64,000 bases of DNA from JAALLB01 sp017643495 (GTDB lineage Bacteria > Pseudomonadota > Alphaproteobacteria > Rhizobiales > Rhizobiaceae), in NCBI GenBank assembly GCA_965216105.1, contig OZ244147.1, positions 1,364,001 through 1,428,000 of the forward strand, given 5' to 3'. Under the pieces are notes generated by a model, which worked only from the letters and a program-made list of their open reading frames with translations, ran no database searches and was not told the DNA's origin. This document shows, piece by piece, positions 44,003 through 52,749 of the stretch. The first letter of the stretch is position 1; the number at the start of each line of letters is the position of its first letter. A program made the position numbers and the translations under genes.

Positions 44003-45733
44003 TTGATTTCAGTTCTTGCGTTGTCAGTAATGCTTTTTTTTCGCCAGTCGAAACCTCTCATGATTTTTTCCATGTTTGCGAACATGTTGATGCTTGCTGT
44101 GCCACTGCACATGCTGCAGGTCTATGATCGTGTGCTTTCTTCCGGCAGCAAGGAAACACTGCTGTACATTACTCTCATTGCAGCTGTTGCGCTGGTTCTC
44201 TTCGGTATTTGTGAATCAACCAGATCGCGGCTTGCCCAACGCCAGGCAGCAAGTTTCACCGTGGACAATGCAGAAGCCCTTTTCGGTCTGGTTGCGAATA
44301 ATGGTTCCCAATCAGGCAATATGTCCAATGAACTGATACGCCATTTCAATACCGCGCGGTCCTTCCTTGCAAGCAAGAGCCATATCAGTCTTTATGATCT
44401 CCCATTCGCGCCGTTTTTCCTTGTGCTTTTGTTCCTCGTCCATTGGCAGATCGGCCTGCTAACACTGTTTGGAGCCGCGTTTCTTGTCATCGTTGCTGTA
44501 TTGAACAAGCAATTTGGTCAGACAGCCGAAGCACGGTCCAACGATGCCAACAGTCAAACGATCAATTTTGCAACAACGGTAGTAACGAGGGCCGAAGAAA
44601 TCAGGGCGATGGGGCTTGCGCCCAATCTCATGGAGCGCTGGAAAAAGCTGGTAGGCAACGGGTTGCAAACGCAGGAAGAGGCAAGCCGGCGATCTGCCGG
44701 TTTTCATGGTATCAGCAGAACAACACGGCAATTGCTGCAGGTCGTCATCATGGCTTGGGGAGCATGGCTGGTTCTGAACAATGACATGTCTGGCGGGCTG
44801 ATATTTGCTGCGTCCATGATTTCCAGCCGCGCGCTCCAGCCAATTGAACAAATAATAGGTGGCTGGGATTCCCTCAACCGGGCCCGTCAAGCATTTGAAA
44901 GTCTGGATGAACATCTCGAAGCACAGAAAGAAGCGGATGCTCCGATTCAACAACCCGCGCCAATCGGGCATTTGAATCTTTCCGATGTGAGCTATGCATC
45001 GGAGACTTCCAGCATACTTGAATCAGTATCCTTCTCGGTTAAACCAGGGGATTTGGTCAGCATTGTAGGGCCTTCAGGAGCCGGAAAATCCACACTTGTA
45101 CGATTGATCACCGGCGCGATCAGGCCAACCGGTGGCAAAATCGAACTTGATGGTTGTGACCTCAGGAACTGGCCATCTGAACAATTGGGCCGTTATGTTG
45201 GCTATGTGGCCCAGGATGTCATGCTTTTTCCCGGATCAATTGCGGAAAACATTGCACGCATGGCCCTGGCCCCGATTGAACAGCAAGTTATCGGCGCTGC
45301 CAAAATGGCCGGGGTACACGATCTTATCAATGCGATGCCGGACGGCTACCAAACCCTTGTACACAGTGGTGAGTTCAGGCTCTCCGGCGGCCAGTTGCAG
45401 CGTATTGCGCTTGCCCGTGCCCTTTATAGCAGCCCACGCCTGTTGGTGCTTGATGAACCCAATGCCCATCTCGATCCGGCCGGTGAGGCAAACCTGTTTG
45501 AGGTCCTTAAGCGTCTCAAGAGCAATGGCGTTACAATCATTCTGGTAACCCAGCGTGGCGCTTTGCAAAATTTGGCTACCCGGACTGTCAGAATTCAAAA
45601 CGGCCGCAATGCTTCAGAAGCAGGTTCCGGTACTCCTGCATTTCGGCCAGCTGCCGCGGGTGGGCAAGCCGACGCTCAAGCAATGCGCATGGCGCCAGAG
45701 ACCGCACCTCCCAGAATTCCGGTTGAAGCATGA
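44003..45733 (+). CDS. Type I secretion ABC transporter, PrtD/AprD-like
   Basis: About 576 residues from TTG 44003; an ATG at 44030 is an equally possible start, and neither has a strong ribosome binding site. The membrane domain opens with MLMLAVPLHMLQVYDRVLSSGSKETLLYIT, a hallmark of the PrtD group. No C39 peptidase domain is present. The ATPase domain has GPSGAGKST, LSGGQLQRIALARAL and LLVLDEPNAHLD. It is the inner-membrane engine of the exporter whose other parts follow with an ATGA overlap. The divergent AA5-like protein is the evident cargo. Confidence 0.92.
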   Translation: MISVLALSVMLFFRQSKPLMIFSMFANMLMLAVPLHMLQVYDRVLSSGSKETLLYITLIAAVALVLFGICESTRSRLAQRQAASFTVDNAEALFGLVANNGSQSGNMSNELIRHFNTARSFLASKSHISLYDLPFAPFFLVLLFLVHWQIGLLTLFGAAFLVIVAVLNKQFGQTAEARSNDANSQTINFATTVVTRAEEIRAMGLAPNLMERWKKLVGNGLQTQEEASRRSAGFHGISRTTRQLLQVVIMAWGAWLVLNNDMSGGLIFAASMISSRALQPIEQIIGGWDSLNRARQAFESLDEHLEAQKEADAPIQQPAPIGHLNLSDVSYASETSSILESVSFSVKPGDLVSIVGPSGAGKSTLVRLITGAIRPTGGKIELDGCDLRNWPSEQLGRYVGYVAQDVMLFPGSIAENIARMALAPIEQQVIGAAKMAGVHDLINAMPDGYQTLVHSGEFRLSGGQLQRIALARALYSSPRLLVLDEPNAHLDPAGEANLFEVLKRLKSNGVTIILVTQRGALQNLATRTVRIQNGRNASEAGSGTPAFRPAAAGGQADAQAMRMAPETAPPRIPVEA

Positions 45734-47124
45734 AGGTTGGCGACATGACAAGGGCGCAGCCTGCAACGATTGATGAAGCCGATTGGCGTATGACCATGCC
45801 GGTCGATTCCGCTCCGGTTGCGAGGGCCGGGATGCGGTGGGTAGGGTTTGGGTTGGCAATATTTGTTCTCTGGGGCTTGTTGTTCCCGCTTGCATCGTCA
45901 GTTGTGTCAACCGGAATGGTGACCCCGAGAGGGCAGGCGAAGCTCATTCAGCACCCTTATGGAGGGGTGGTTTCGGAAATCGTTGCCAAAGACGGGGATT
46001 ATCTGAAAAAAGGAGAGCTCATAGCACGCATTGAGCCTGCCCAGGCAAATGCCGACCTGGCTGGTTTGCTGGCTCAGCGAAGCCTGCTCAAGGCACAGGA
46101 ATGGCGTCTGCGCTCCCTCAAGGCCCAAAATTCAGACTTCAACCTTTCAGACGCGTACACGGTCGGTCAACTGCGTGAAACGCAGAGCGGGCTGAAAAAT
46201 GTGGCCATGGATTTTGGCAATGAATTTGCTGACCTGCGCCAAGAGCAGGAAGATGAGTATCTTGCTTCAAGCAACCGAATTGCAAAAGAAATTTCTGCCC
46301 TGGAGAAACAGCTTGAGGGGCATGGTCTTGAACTCAGGAGCCTCAACACGCGACTGCTGCGCAATCAGGAGCGCGTGCTTATATTGCTGGACAAGATTAC
46401 CCGGATTCAGCCGCTTGCGGAGGAGGGGTATATTGCCAAGTCCGTGCTTTGGGATGCGGAAACGCAACTGGCTGAATTTGAAGGGCAGTCTTCCCAGCTT
46501 GAGGGGCAAATCGACAAATCATCCGCTCTTGCCGCCGAGACCCGTGACCGGATTGCTGCGTTGCGTTCCAGCTCCAGGGAAGAATTTGCGAAGGAACGCT
46601 CTGCCATCCTGGCTGAACTGGCTGGTATCGAAAAGCAGATACGGGCGGCGGAACTTTCCGTTGCCTATACGGAACTGCGCGCACCCGCAAACGGGACACT
46701 GGCCAAGCTGCAGATTGGTACCATTGGCGGTGTGGTTGAGGCAGGAGGCGCAATCGCTGAGCTTATTCCCGATGATGCAATACTCGAGGTGGAAACGAGA
46801 ATCTTGCCTGTGGACATAGGTGAGGTAGCCAAGGGCCAGGAAGTGGAGCTTGTGATCACAAGCCTGAGCAAGCGCTTGCATGATCCTGTTATGGGGCGAG
46901 TTTCATACGTGGCTGCCAACAGTTCCATTGATGAACGGACTGGAGATGCTTACTTCCTGGTTCGCATTGAACCAGATGTTGAAAGCCTTTTGTCTGACAC
47001 CGTCCGCAGAATGACAGTCGGAATGCAAGCGGATGTTTATATCAAGACCGGCTCCAGAAACTTCTTCTCATGGCTTCTTGCTCCCATCATGGACAGTGTG
47101 CGACGCGCATTCAATGAAGCGTGA
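45730..47124 (+). CDS. HlyD-family membrane fusion protein (type I secretion)
   Basis: A 464-residue adaptor starting at ATG 45730, overlapping the ABC gene by 4 bases. A single membrane span (about residues 34-56, LAIFVLWGLLFPLASSV) is followed by GMVTPRGQAKLIQHPYGGVVSEI, then a long alpha-helical coiled region and the barrel segment ELRAPANGTLAKLQIGTIGGVV with DDAILEVETRILPVDIG. It bridges the ABC protein and the TolC-like channel. The stop TGA shares one base with the start of a 25-codon frame. Confidence 0.92.
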   Translation: MKVGDMTRAQPATIDEADWRMTMPVDSAPVARAGMRWVGFGLAIFVLWGLLFPLASSVVSTGMVTPRGQAKLIQHPYGGVVSEIVAKDGDYLKKGELIARIEPAQANADLAGLLAQRSLLKAQEWRLRSLKAQNSDFNLSDAYTVGQLRETQSGLKNVAMDFGNEFADLRQEQEDEYLASSNRIAKEISALEKQLEGHGLELRSLNTRLLRNQERVLILLDKITRIQPLAEEGYIAKSVLWDAETQLAEFEGQSSQLEGQIDKSSALAAETRDRIAALRSSSREEFAKERSAILAELAGIEKQIRAAELSVAYTELRAPANGTLAKLQIGTIGGVVEAGGAIAELIPDDAILEVETRILPVDIGEVAKGQEVELVITSLSKRLHDPVMGRVSYVAANSSIDERTGDAYFLVRIEPDVESLLSDTVRRMTVGMQADVYIKTGSRNFFSWLLAPIMDSVRRAFNEA

Positions 47125-47201
47125 TGATTGCAATGTTGAAACCTCTGCCACCCATGCCTGATTTGCTGACGGTGCTCCGGACCCTGGAGCATGAAGCATG
47201 A
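47124..47201 (+). CDS. Possible 25-residue peptide linking hlyD and tolC-like genes
   Basis: ATG 47124 overlaps the HlyD stop (TGATG), and the frame ends at TGA 47199-47201, which overlaps the ATG of the next gene (ATGA). The 25-residue product begins MIAMLKPLPPMPDLL. Perfect stop-start joints at both ends suggest either a translational relay keeping ribosomes moving to the channel gene, or a real small protein. There is no independent strong ribosome binding site and no known family. Confidence 0.3.
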   Translation: MIAMLKPLPPMPDLLTVLRTLEHEA

Positions 47202-48625
47202 GACACGGGGCAATAATCGGGTTGGTGGCAATGTTTTCTGCATCCTTTTCTGGTGATGCCTCCCAAGCCACGGACATGCGTCCATCCATAAGTCTCGACT
47301 CGATTGAGCAGTCGGCATCGCTTGCCGAGGTTTGGGCCTTGAGGGGGGCAGCACAGGGGACAGCGGGCGAATTCCTTGCTGAAGCTGCCAATATGCCTGA
47401 AGCGGAGGCGAGCAATTTTGAGTTGCGTGGTTTTCTCGGAAGATCGCTTCAGGAAAGTCATGCCTTGCAGGCGACAATCCATGATTTCAATGCAGCCGTC
47501 CGCGATCATCAGGCTGCAACGGCAGCACTATTGCCCGTTGTTTCGTTTGAGTATGATCAGGGCCGAACCAATACACCGAGTTCTCTGAGGCGTTACAATC
47601 AGGAAGAGAATCAAACATCTTCGCTTAACCTGGAATGGCCGGTTTTTCGTTCCGGCGGTACAATCGCCGGAATAGCGGCTTCGGCATTTGCGGCAGAGGC
47701 CGCCCGATACAGGGTCATAAGTGCTGAGCGTCAACAGGTGCTTGAGAGCCTGGGCGTGTATCTTCAACTGTTGGGCGCATCAAAACAGATTGAATATCTT
47801 TCGAAATCTCGGGCAAGTTTGCAGAAGGTTCTTGCCGGTACGCAAAAGCGCTACCATGCAGGGTTTGCATCAAAAACGGATATTGCAGAAATCCGGAATG
47901 AGATTCTGACGGTCAACAGGGAACTTGAACGCCTGAAATTGCTGGAAACAGAACAACGGCTCCGGTGGCGCTCTGATACGGGCAGTCGTGCAGCGAAAAA
48001 GCTTTCCTGGCCGAATGTAAAAAGGCTGGTTCCAAGTACTGCACAAGCAACAGTCCGGAAGGCTGTGAGTAGCAACCCGGTTATTAACATATCCAACAGC
48101 GAGGCTTTATCCGAGCAATACAGGGCAAAGGCCGGAATGGCGGAATTCTTGCCCCGTGTGGATCTTTATGGGCGAGTGAGCAGGGAACACGCCGAACCCA
48201 GTCGCACCCGTGAAAATGATTATGAATATTCCATCGGCGCACGCCTGACCGTACCGCTCATTGACGTCGCCTCTACCGCCCGTTACCGGCGCTCGAAGGA
48301 AAGGGCGCTTGCCTCCCGATACCGGGCGCAAGACACCGAACGCCAAATCCGGCGCGATGTTGAACATGCGTGGAACAGCCTACAAAGTTCGAGGCGGCAG
48401 GAAACACTGATCAAGCAACAGATTTCAACAAGCAGGCAGATCAAGGCCGGTTTGATCAGGGAATACGAGGCAGGCTTGCGGCCGGTCTCTGATTACCTCC
48501 TGCATGAGGTTGAACTTGCAAAGCTGCGTCAGGAACTCGTTGCAAACAGGATCAACACGGTGACACTGGCATGGCAGATTGCACTCCAGTTCCGATCTGT
48601 TTCGCTGGCAGAACTCACAAGCTAG
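47198..48625 (+). CDS. TolC-family outer-membrane channel protein (type I secretion)
   Basis: A 475-residue protein with a weak signal peptide (residues 1-24, GLVAMFSASFSGDASQA), starting at ATG 47198 after GGAG. Two similar halves rich in helical heptads are visible. TolC-like marks include LPVVSFEYDQGRT in the first half and LPRVDLYGRVSREH followed by IGARLTVPLIDV in the second. It completes the type I secretion system with the ABC and HlyD-family genes. A convergent hydrolase gene lies 103 bases downstream. Confidence 0.88.
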   Translation: MRHGAIIGLVAMFSASFSGDASQATDMRPSISLDSIEQSASLAEVWALRGAAQGTAGEFLAEAANMPEAEASNFELRGFLGRSLQESHALQATIHDFNAAVRDHQAATAALLPVVSFEYDQGRTNTPSSLRRYNQEENQTSSLNLEWPVFRSGGTIAGIAASAFAAEAARYRVISAERQQVLESLGVYLQLLGASKQIEYLSKSRASLQKVLAGTQKRYHAGFASKTDIAEIRNEILTVNRELERLKLLETEQRLRWRSDTGSRAAKKLSWPNVKRLVPSTAQATVRKAVSSNPVINISNSEALSEQYRAKAGMAEFLPRVDLYGRVSREHAEPSRTRENDYEYSIGARLTVPLIDVASTARYRRSKERALASRYRAQDTERQIRRDVEHAWNSLQSSRRQETLIKQQISTSRQIKAGLIREYEAGLRPVSDYLLHEVELAKLRQELVANRINTVTLAWQIALQFRSVSLAELTS

Positions 48626-48728
48626 AAAATTTGTGAGGCAGACGCCATTGAGGTTCGCGTGCACTCTCGGGGGGAGATGTGTGCAGCAGGGCAGCGCGTC
48701 GTTGCAGAGCACTGCAAGCAGCCTGGAA

Positions 48729-50687
48729 TCAGGGCAGGGGATCGTCCGGTAAAATGAACTTCGGCTGAAGTGTATCAATACAAGAGACGTTCAGTTCCGC
48801 ATTGGGGTCATTGGTGAACGCTGCCGCGATATCCCTTGCGCAGCTTTGGTAGATGATTGTGCCGTGGCCCGCTTCCGGGATAATGTAGTTGCGCGCGTTA
48901 CTCAGCGTTTTTGCCGCCAATGCTCCCCAATGCATGGACGTCTGGGTGTCTAGTGTGCCGTTAAGAACCAGTGTCGGGATGTCCGAAACAACGGGATCCA
49001 AGAAGCCTTTGCGCGGGAATTTTTCGAAATACGTGCACTGGTCGAGAGTGCCGGTTGCAGCCGTGCGAAAATATGGGTCGCCAAAAATCGGATAGCGTTC
49101 GGCGATCTTCTTTGTCACCCGGTCGAAGCCCTCGAGGCTGTTGCTCGACTCCTGGCAGATATAGATGTCGAAACCCACGGCCTTCGCTACGGCAATCTCG
49201 TATTTTTTAGTGGTCTGCGCTGCAATCCGAAAGGTTCGTTCCACGTCTTGAGGCTTCATCGCGGAAACCAAAGCAAGCAGGTCTGCCTTGTCTACTCCCG
49301 AGAAATTGTTGCTGACGAAATCGGCCAAGGCCTTTTTTGACGGTTCGCCCGACCGCATCATTGTATATTCAGTCATGAACCGGGCAGCCGACTTTCGGTC
49401 GGTCATCTCGCGCAAAGCCTGGCTGGCGCGGCGATCAAATGCTTCGGCGACACTGGCTGAGCGTACGGCAGCCTGCACATCGCTGCGAAGTTGGGTGACA
49501 ACCGCGTCAGATGCCTCGCTCAGCGATTGCATGGTCGATGCCATGTCCAGCGCGGAGGCCGCAAGCGCACGTTCGTCTGCTGACAAGTTGGCGGTGCTGA
49601 GGCCGGCTTTTGGATCCGCTTTTTTGTTGAAACCGGCCACCATCGCATCATAGGCGTCACGCTTGCCTTCCATTGCCTCGACGAAAATACGCGGCAGGTA
49701 AGGTGTGATCTCGTATTGCAGGCGCCATTTGTTCCGAAGTTCGAAGACTGTGTGATAGAGTGTACCGTCATCCAGAACCTGGTCTTTCGGCCCGCCGGGA
49801 ATGGGATCAGTCCCAAGCTTCTTGAAAGCTGCGTTGAAGGACGCAGCAATATCGGGATAAGCCGCATGGCATGCTTCATCTGCCGCGCATTGTTCAGCCA
49901 GCTTGTCCATGGAGTCCGCAAAGGGGGTGGCGAAGGTATCAAGGATCGGTACGAAAGAGGGCGCTACACCGTCGATCACCACCGAGCGAACGCCCTGGGG
50001 TGCGGTTCGCATTACTTCGAGCGCTAGGCGTGTGCCGTAGGAGATGCCGTATACGTTGTACGTTCCATAGCCAAGAGCCGACATCAATGCCTGCACATCG
50101 CGCGCATTGTTCTCGGTGTTGTATGCAGACAGGTCAGCGCCCGATGCCTTGATTTCTTCCACGCAGGGTGAGACGAGTTCAGCGAGATATGCATTCTCAC
50201 TCGCCGGTGATTCCCGTTTGGCCAGCGCAAGTTCCAGGATGTGATCGGCCAGTCCATTTGTACATGAGACCGAGCCGGCAGAGAGCGCTGCACCCCGCTG
50301 GTCAAAGGTTACGATGTCGCGGGTCAGTCGGTGTTTGGGAAAGGCAGCGGTTGCCACGGCATCTATCATATGGAGGGTGCCCCCGGCCGGACCGCCGTGC
50401 AAATAAACCAGCGGGTCCGGAGAGGGCGACTGGGTGAGCGCATCGAAAAGCGCAAACTTCAATCCAACACGCCGACCTTGCGGTTTGTCATAGTCTTCGG
50501 GAACATCGACGCTGCCGCAGAGGATTGTTTTGCCCTCGACTTCGAAAGGAGCGGGCGGAAAGTCGCAAGCGGAGACTGTCACCGGATAGCGTGTGTCATG
50601 CCCGCCGGAACGCAAATGGTCGAAATCCGGGTTTTCTGTGTTCAGCATCAAGGCGGTGACTGCAGCGATGATTTGTTCAGGACTCAT
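48729..50687 (-). CDS. Alpha/beta hydrolase, S33 tripeptidyl-aminopeptidase-like
   Basis: A 652-residue hydrolase. The oxyanion motif is YLHGGPAGG, the nucleophile elbow GISYGT puts S216 in place, and the acid and base are D580 (NGTLDTQTS) and H608 (PEAGHGT). A C-terminal TAP-like region surrounds the last two. It contains several cysteines, as in exported relatives, yet no signal peptide is visible and an in-frame stop lies just upstream of the ATG, so location is uncertain. It is monocistronic between the secretion operon and the PrpD-like gene. Likely role: peptide or ester hydrolysis. Confidence 0.83.
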   Translation of the reverse strand: MSPEQIIAAVTALMLNTENPDFDHLRSGGHDTRYPVTVSACDFPPAPFEVEGKTILCGSVDVPEDYDKPQGRRVGLKFALFDALTQSPSPDPLVYLHGGPAGGTLHMIDAVATAAFPKHRLTRDIVTFDQRGAALSAGSVSCTNGLADHILELALAKRESPASENAYLAELVSPCVEEIKASGADLSAYNTENNARDVQALMSALGYGTYNVYGISYGTRLALEVMRTAPQGVRSVVIDGVAPSFVPILDTFATPFADSMDKLAEQCAADEACHAAYPDIAASFNAAFKKLGTDPIPGGPKDQVLDDGTLYHTVFELRNKWRLQYEITPYLPRIFVEAMEGKRDAYDAMVAGFNKKADPKAGLSTANLSADERALAASALDMASTMQSLSEASDAVVTQLRSDVQAAVRSASVAEAFDRRASQALREMTDRKSAARFMTEYTMMRSGEPSKKALADFVSNNFSGVDKADLLALVSAMKPQDVERTFRIAAQTTKKYEIAVAKAVGFDIYICQESSNSLEGFDRVTKKIAERYPIFGDPYFRTAATGTLDQCTYFEKFPRKGFLDPVVSDIPTLVLNGTLDTQTSMHWGALAAKTLSNARNYIIPEAGHGTIIYQSCARDIAAAFTNDPNAELNVSCIDTLQPKFILPDDPLP

Positions 50688-50936
50688 GTCATCGGTTCCT
50701 ACATCAGACTGTCAGCCTATGATGGCAATGCTTGGGAAGCAAGTACGGTCAAGGCGAAGGGCAATGACGATGTTGCGGGGCTGGAAGAATAAATGAGCGG
50801 TCCAGCGCAGGGAGCGTGTGGCAATCGCCTGTATGGATTTCGGCGAGCCATCAAAACATTACGGCGGTTGCTGCCAAGCCTTGTCGATGAAATTTACAGA
50901 ATAGAAACACGCGTTCGATTTGTGGGAAATGTACCC

Positions 50937-52247
50937 TCATCTGGCCAGCAAAGTTCCAATATCCGTCACTTTCATGGCGTCGAAACCTTCAAGCCGCTCA
51001 AGAATTATCTTCCCTTTTTCGCCAATCGCGGAGACTGCTTTTTTCGAAAGCTTTTCTTTCAACAGCTTGTCATCCACCGGGGCATCCAGGTCATGCCGAA
51101 ACGCCACCACCTGACCGTTTGTCAACGTAATCTCGCCCTCTGCCTGCAGATCTGTCACCTCCGGATCGCCATTCACCGTGACGTGTTTGGCGAACGCAGT
51201 TAGCTCATTATCCAGTGCAAGTGCATCGGTAAATGTCTGTTCGTTGCCGGTGTCATCTCCCCTGATAACCATTCCTGCCAACCAGACATAGCTGAACTTG
51301 ACCTCCAGGCCGGTTCGGGGTGCCTTGTTGTCACAAACCCTCAACCACCGGGGACTGGTTCGTAAAACCACCTTCGAAACACTGCCCAATCCCTTTCCAT
51401 ACAGGCTGGCATCATGAAGACCCTCAATCATGGCATGGGTTCCGTGGCAGCAGGCGTGGAACTTGTACTTGTTATCTTCAAACAGAAATTTTTCGCGTGC
51501 CGAAACGAGTTTGACCGCATCAAGATCCTCACGGTCGGTATGTGTCGGAATAAACCCTTGGGGGTTCATCAAGCCATCATCCGTCGAACTGATGCCCAAA
51601 GCAGCCAGTTTTGCACATTCAACACCATTGCTTGCCGCGAGGCCCGCATTGTATGGTTTGCCCATGGTGCCGAATTGAGATTTCAGCCCTGATGCTCTTG
51701 TCGCGCAGAGACCAAGCGCAGTTCGGGTTTGCTCTCTGTCAAGTTTGTACAGGCGTGCGCTGGCAACCGTGGCTCCAAAGGCGCCTGCCGTGGCTGTTTG
51801 ATGAAACCCGCGGTTATAATGCTCTTTCCCCAATACCAGTCCAATGCGAATAGCGGCTTCGCCCCCAAGCAGAAATGCTTCTATCATCGAGAGAGCGGAC
51901 GCCCCGACTTCTTCAGCTACCGCGAGCGCGGCAGGATAAATGCCGACTGACAAATGGCCGACATGGACGAAATGCGTGTCATCGTAATCGAGTGCGTGAC
52001 TTGTAGCGCCATTCACCAGCGCTGCCATGCGCGCCGGTGCTCTTCCTCCACCAATGACAGTCGCGACCTCTGAGCCAGCCTCCTGCAGTGCCAGGACGCG
52101 GAGTTTTTCCGCCAGCGGCTCATCCTTTCCTGCCCATCCGCAGACCATCCAATCCAGTAATGACAGTTTTGCCTTTTCCATGGCGCCTGCCGGCAATTCT
52201 CGCGACGGCATCTGCGCGAGGTCGAGGATGTCTTCCACTAACGGCAT
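50937..52247 (-). CDS. MmgE/PrpD family protein
   Basis: The ATG at 52247 gives 436 residues; the longer frame upstream adds a non-conserved head. Typical features are DWMVCGWAGKDEPLAEKLR near the N-terminus, ATSHALDYDDTHFVHVGHLSVGIYPAALA and FHQTATAGAFGATVASARL, followed by KFHACCHGTHAMIEGL. The family includes 2-methylcitrate dehydratase, cis-aconitate decarboxylase and many uncharacterised catabolic dehydratases. No methylcitrate-cycle genes are adjacent, so the substrate is open. It is transcribed towards the hydrolase gene with a 249-base gap. Confidence 0.88.
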   Translation of the reverse strand: MPLVEDILDLAQMPSRELPAGAMEKAKLSLLDWMVCGWAGKDEPLAEKLRVLALQEAGSEVATVIGGGRAPARMAALVNGATSHALDYDDTHFVHVGHLSVGIYPAALAVAEEVGASALSMIEAFLLGGEAAIRIGLVLGKEHYNRGFHQTATAGAFGATVASARLYKLDREQTRTALGLCATRASGLKSQFGTMGKPYNAGLAASNGVECAKLAALGISSTDDGLMNPQGFIPTHTDREDLDAVKLVSAREKFLFEDNKYKFHACCHGTHAMIEGLHDASLYGKGLGSVSKVVLRTSPRWLRVCDNKAPRTGLEVKFSYVWLAGMVIRGDDTGNEQTFTDALALDNELTAFAKHVTVNGDPEVTDLQAEGEITLTNGQVVAFRHDLDAPVDDKLLKEKLSKKAVSAIGEKGKIILERLEGFDAMKVTDIGTLLAR

Positions 52248-52408
52248 TTGTATTTCCAATATCCGGATCCGAAACAATTGCTTGAATATGAACCCTGGAA
52301 GGATTTGGTTCAAACATAAACCTGTTGTCTCTGTCACCCATGGAGCAGGGTGGGCAGGCTTCTATGGCAAGCCGGGTATTCTAATTGCCGATTTTCGAGA
52401 GTACCTGA

Positions 52409-52700
52409 TGCCGAATTATCGCAGTGCGGACAGAACTGCCGGGTGTTTTTAACACGATAGAATTTCCGCTCTCAAATGCCGGTGCCAACGTGATTATGGG
52501 TGCGCTTTCCAATAATATCTCCGGCTATCGGCGATTTTGATAATACAATTGAAGGTAAATATGAAAACAATATTATTGCGGGTGGTGGTGGCCTGGGCGC
52601 CGCCAGACAACCAAGCCTTCGTGCAAATGGCCACTGAGACATTCTGGAGAAATCGAGATATTTGCTCCGGGATCATGCTCCCTGGTTCGGAACCAGATTC
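52409..52700 (+). pseudogene. Possible degraded coding remnant, RTX-like in flavour
   Basis: The 500-base gap between two minus-strand genes (52248-52749) has no intact gene. One plus-strand frame, open from 52409, reads SNAGANVIMGALSNNISGY and stops at 52538-52540. A second frame, shifted by one base at about 52530, continues with GDFDNTIEGKYENNIIAGGGG and meets a TGA at 52635-52637, after which the same frame is again open. The N-x-I-x-G spacing and glycine run resemble RTX-type calcium-binding repeats, so this may be a frameshifted remnant. The evidence is weak, and base composition could mimic it. Confidence 0.25.
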
Positions 52701-52749
52701 AGTCTAAACAAGGACTTGAAGCAGTATCAAACCATGACACGATCAAAAA

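Noticed and set aside
48729..50687. S33 hydrolase as part of the type I secretion cargo set
   Set aside because: It lacks the C-terminal repeat units, ends in a normal hydrolase TAP-like domain and is convergent with the secretion operon.
52561..52704. 47-codon frame starting MKTILLRVVVAW
   Set aside because: It has a modest AAGG-like site but overlaps the glycine-rich remnant in another frame and has no known relative; too weak to call a gene.
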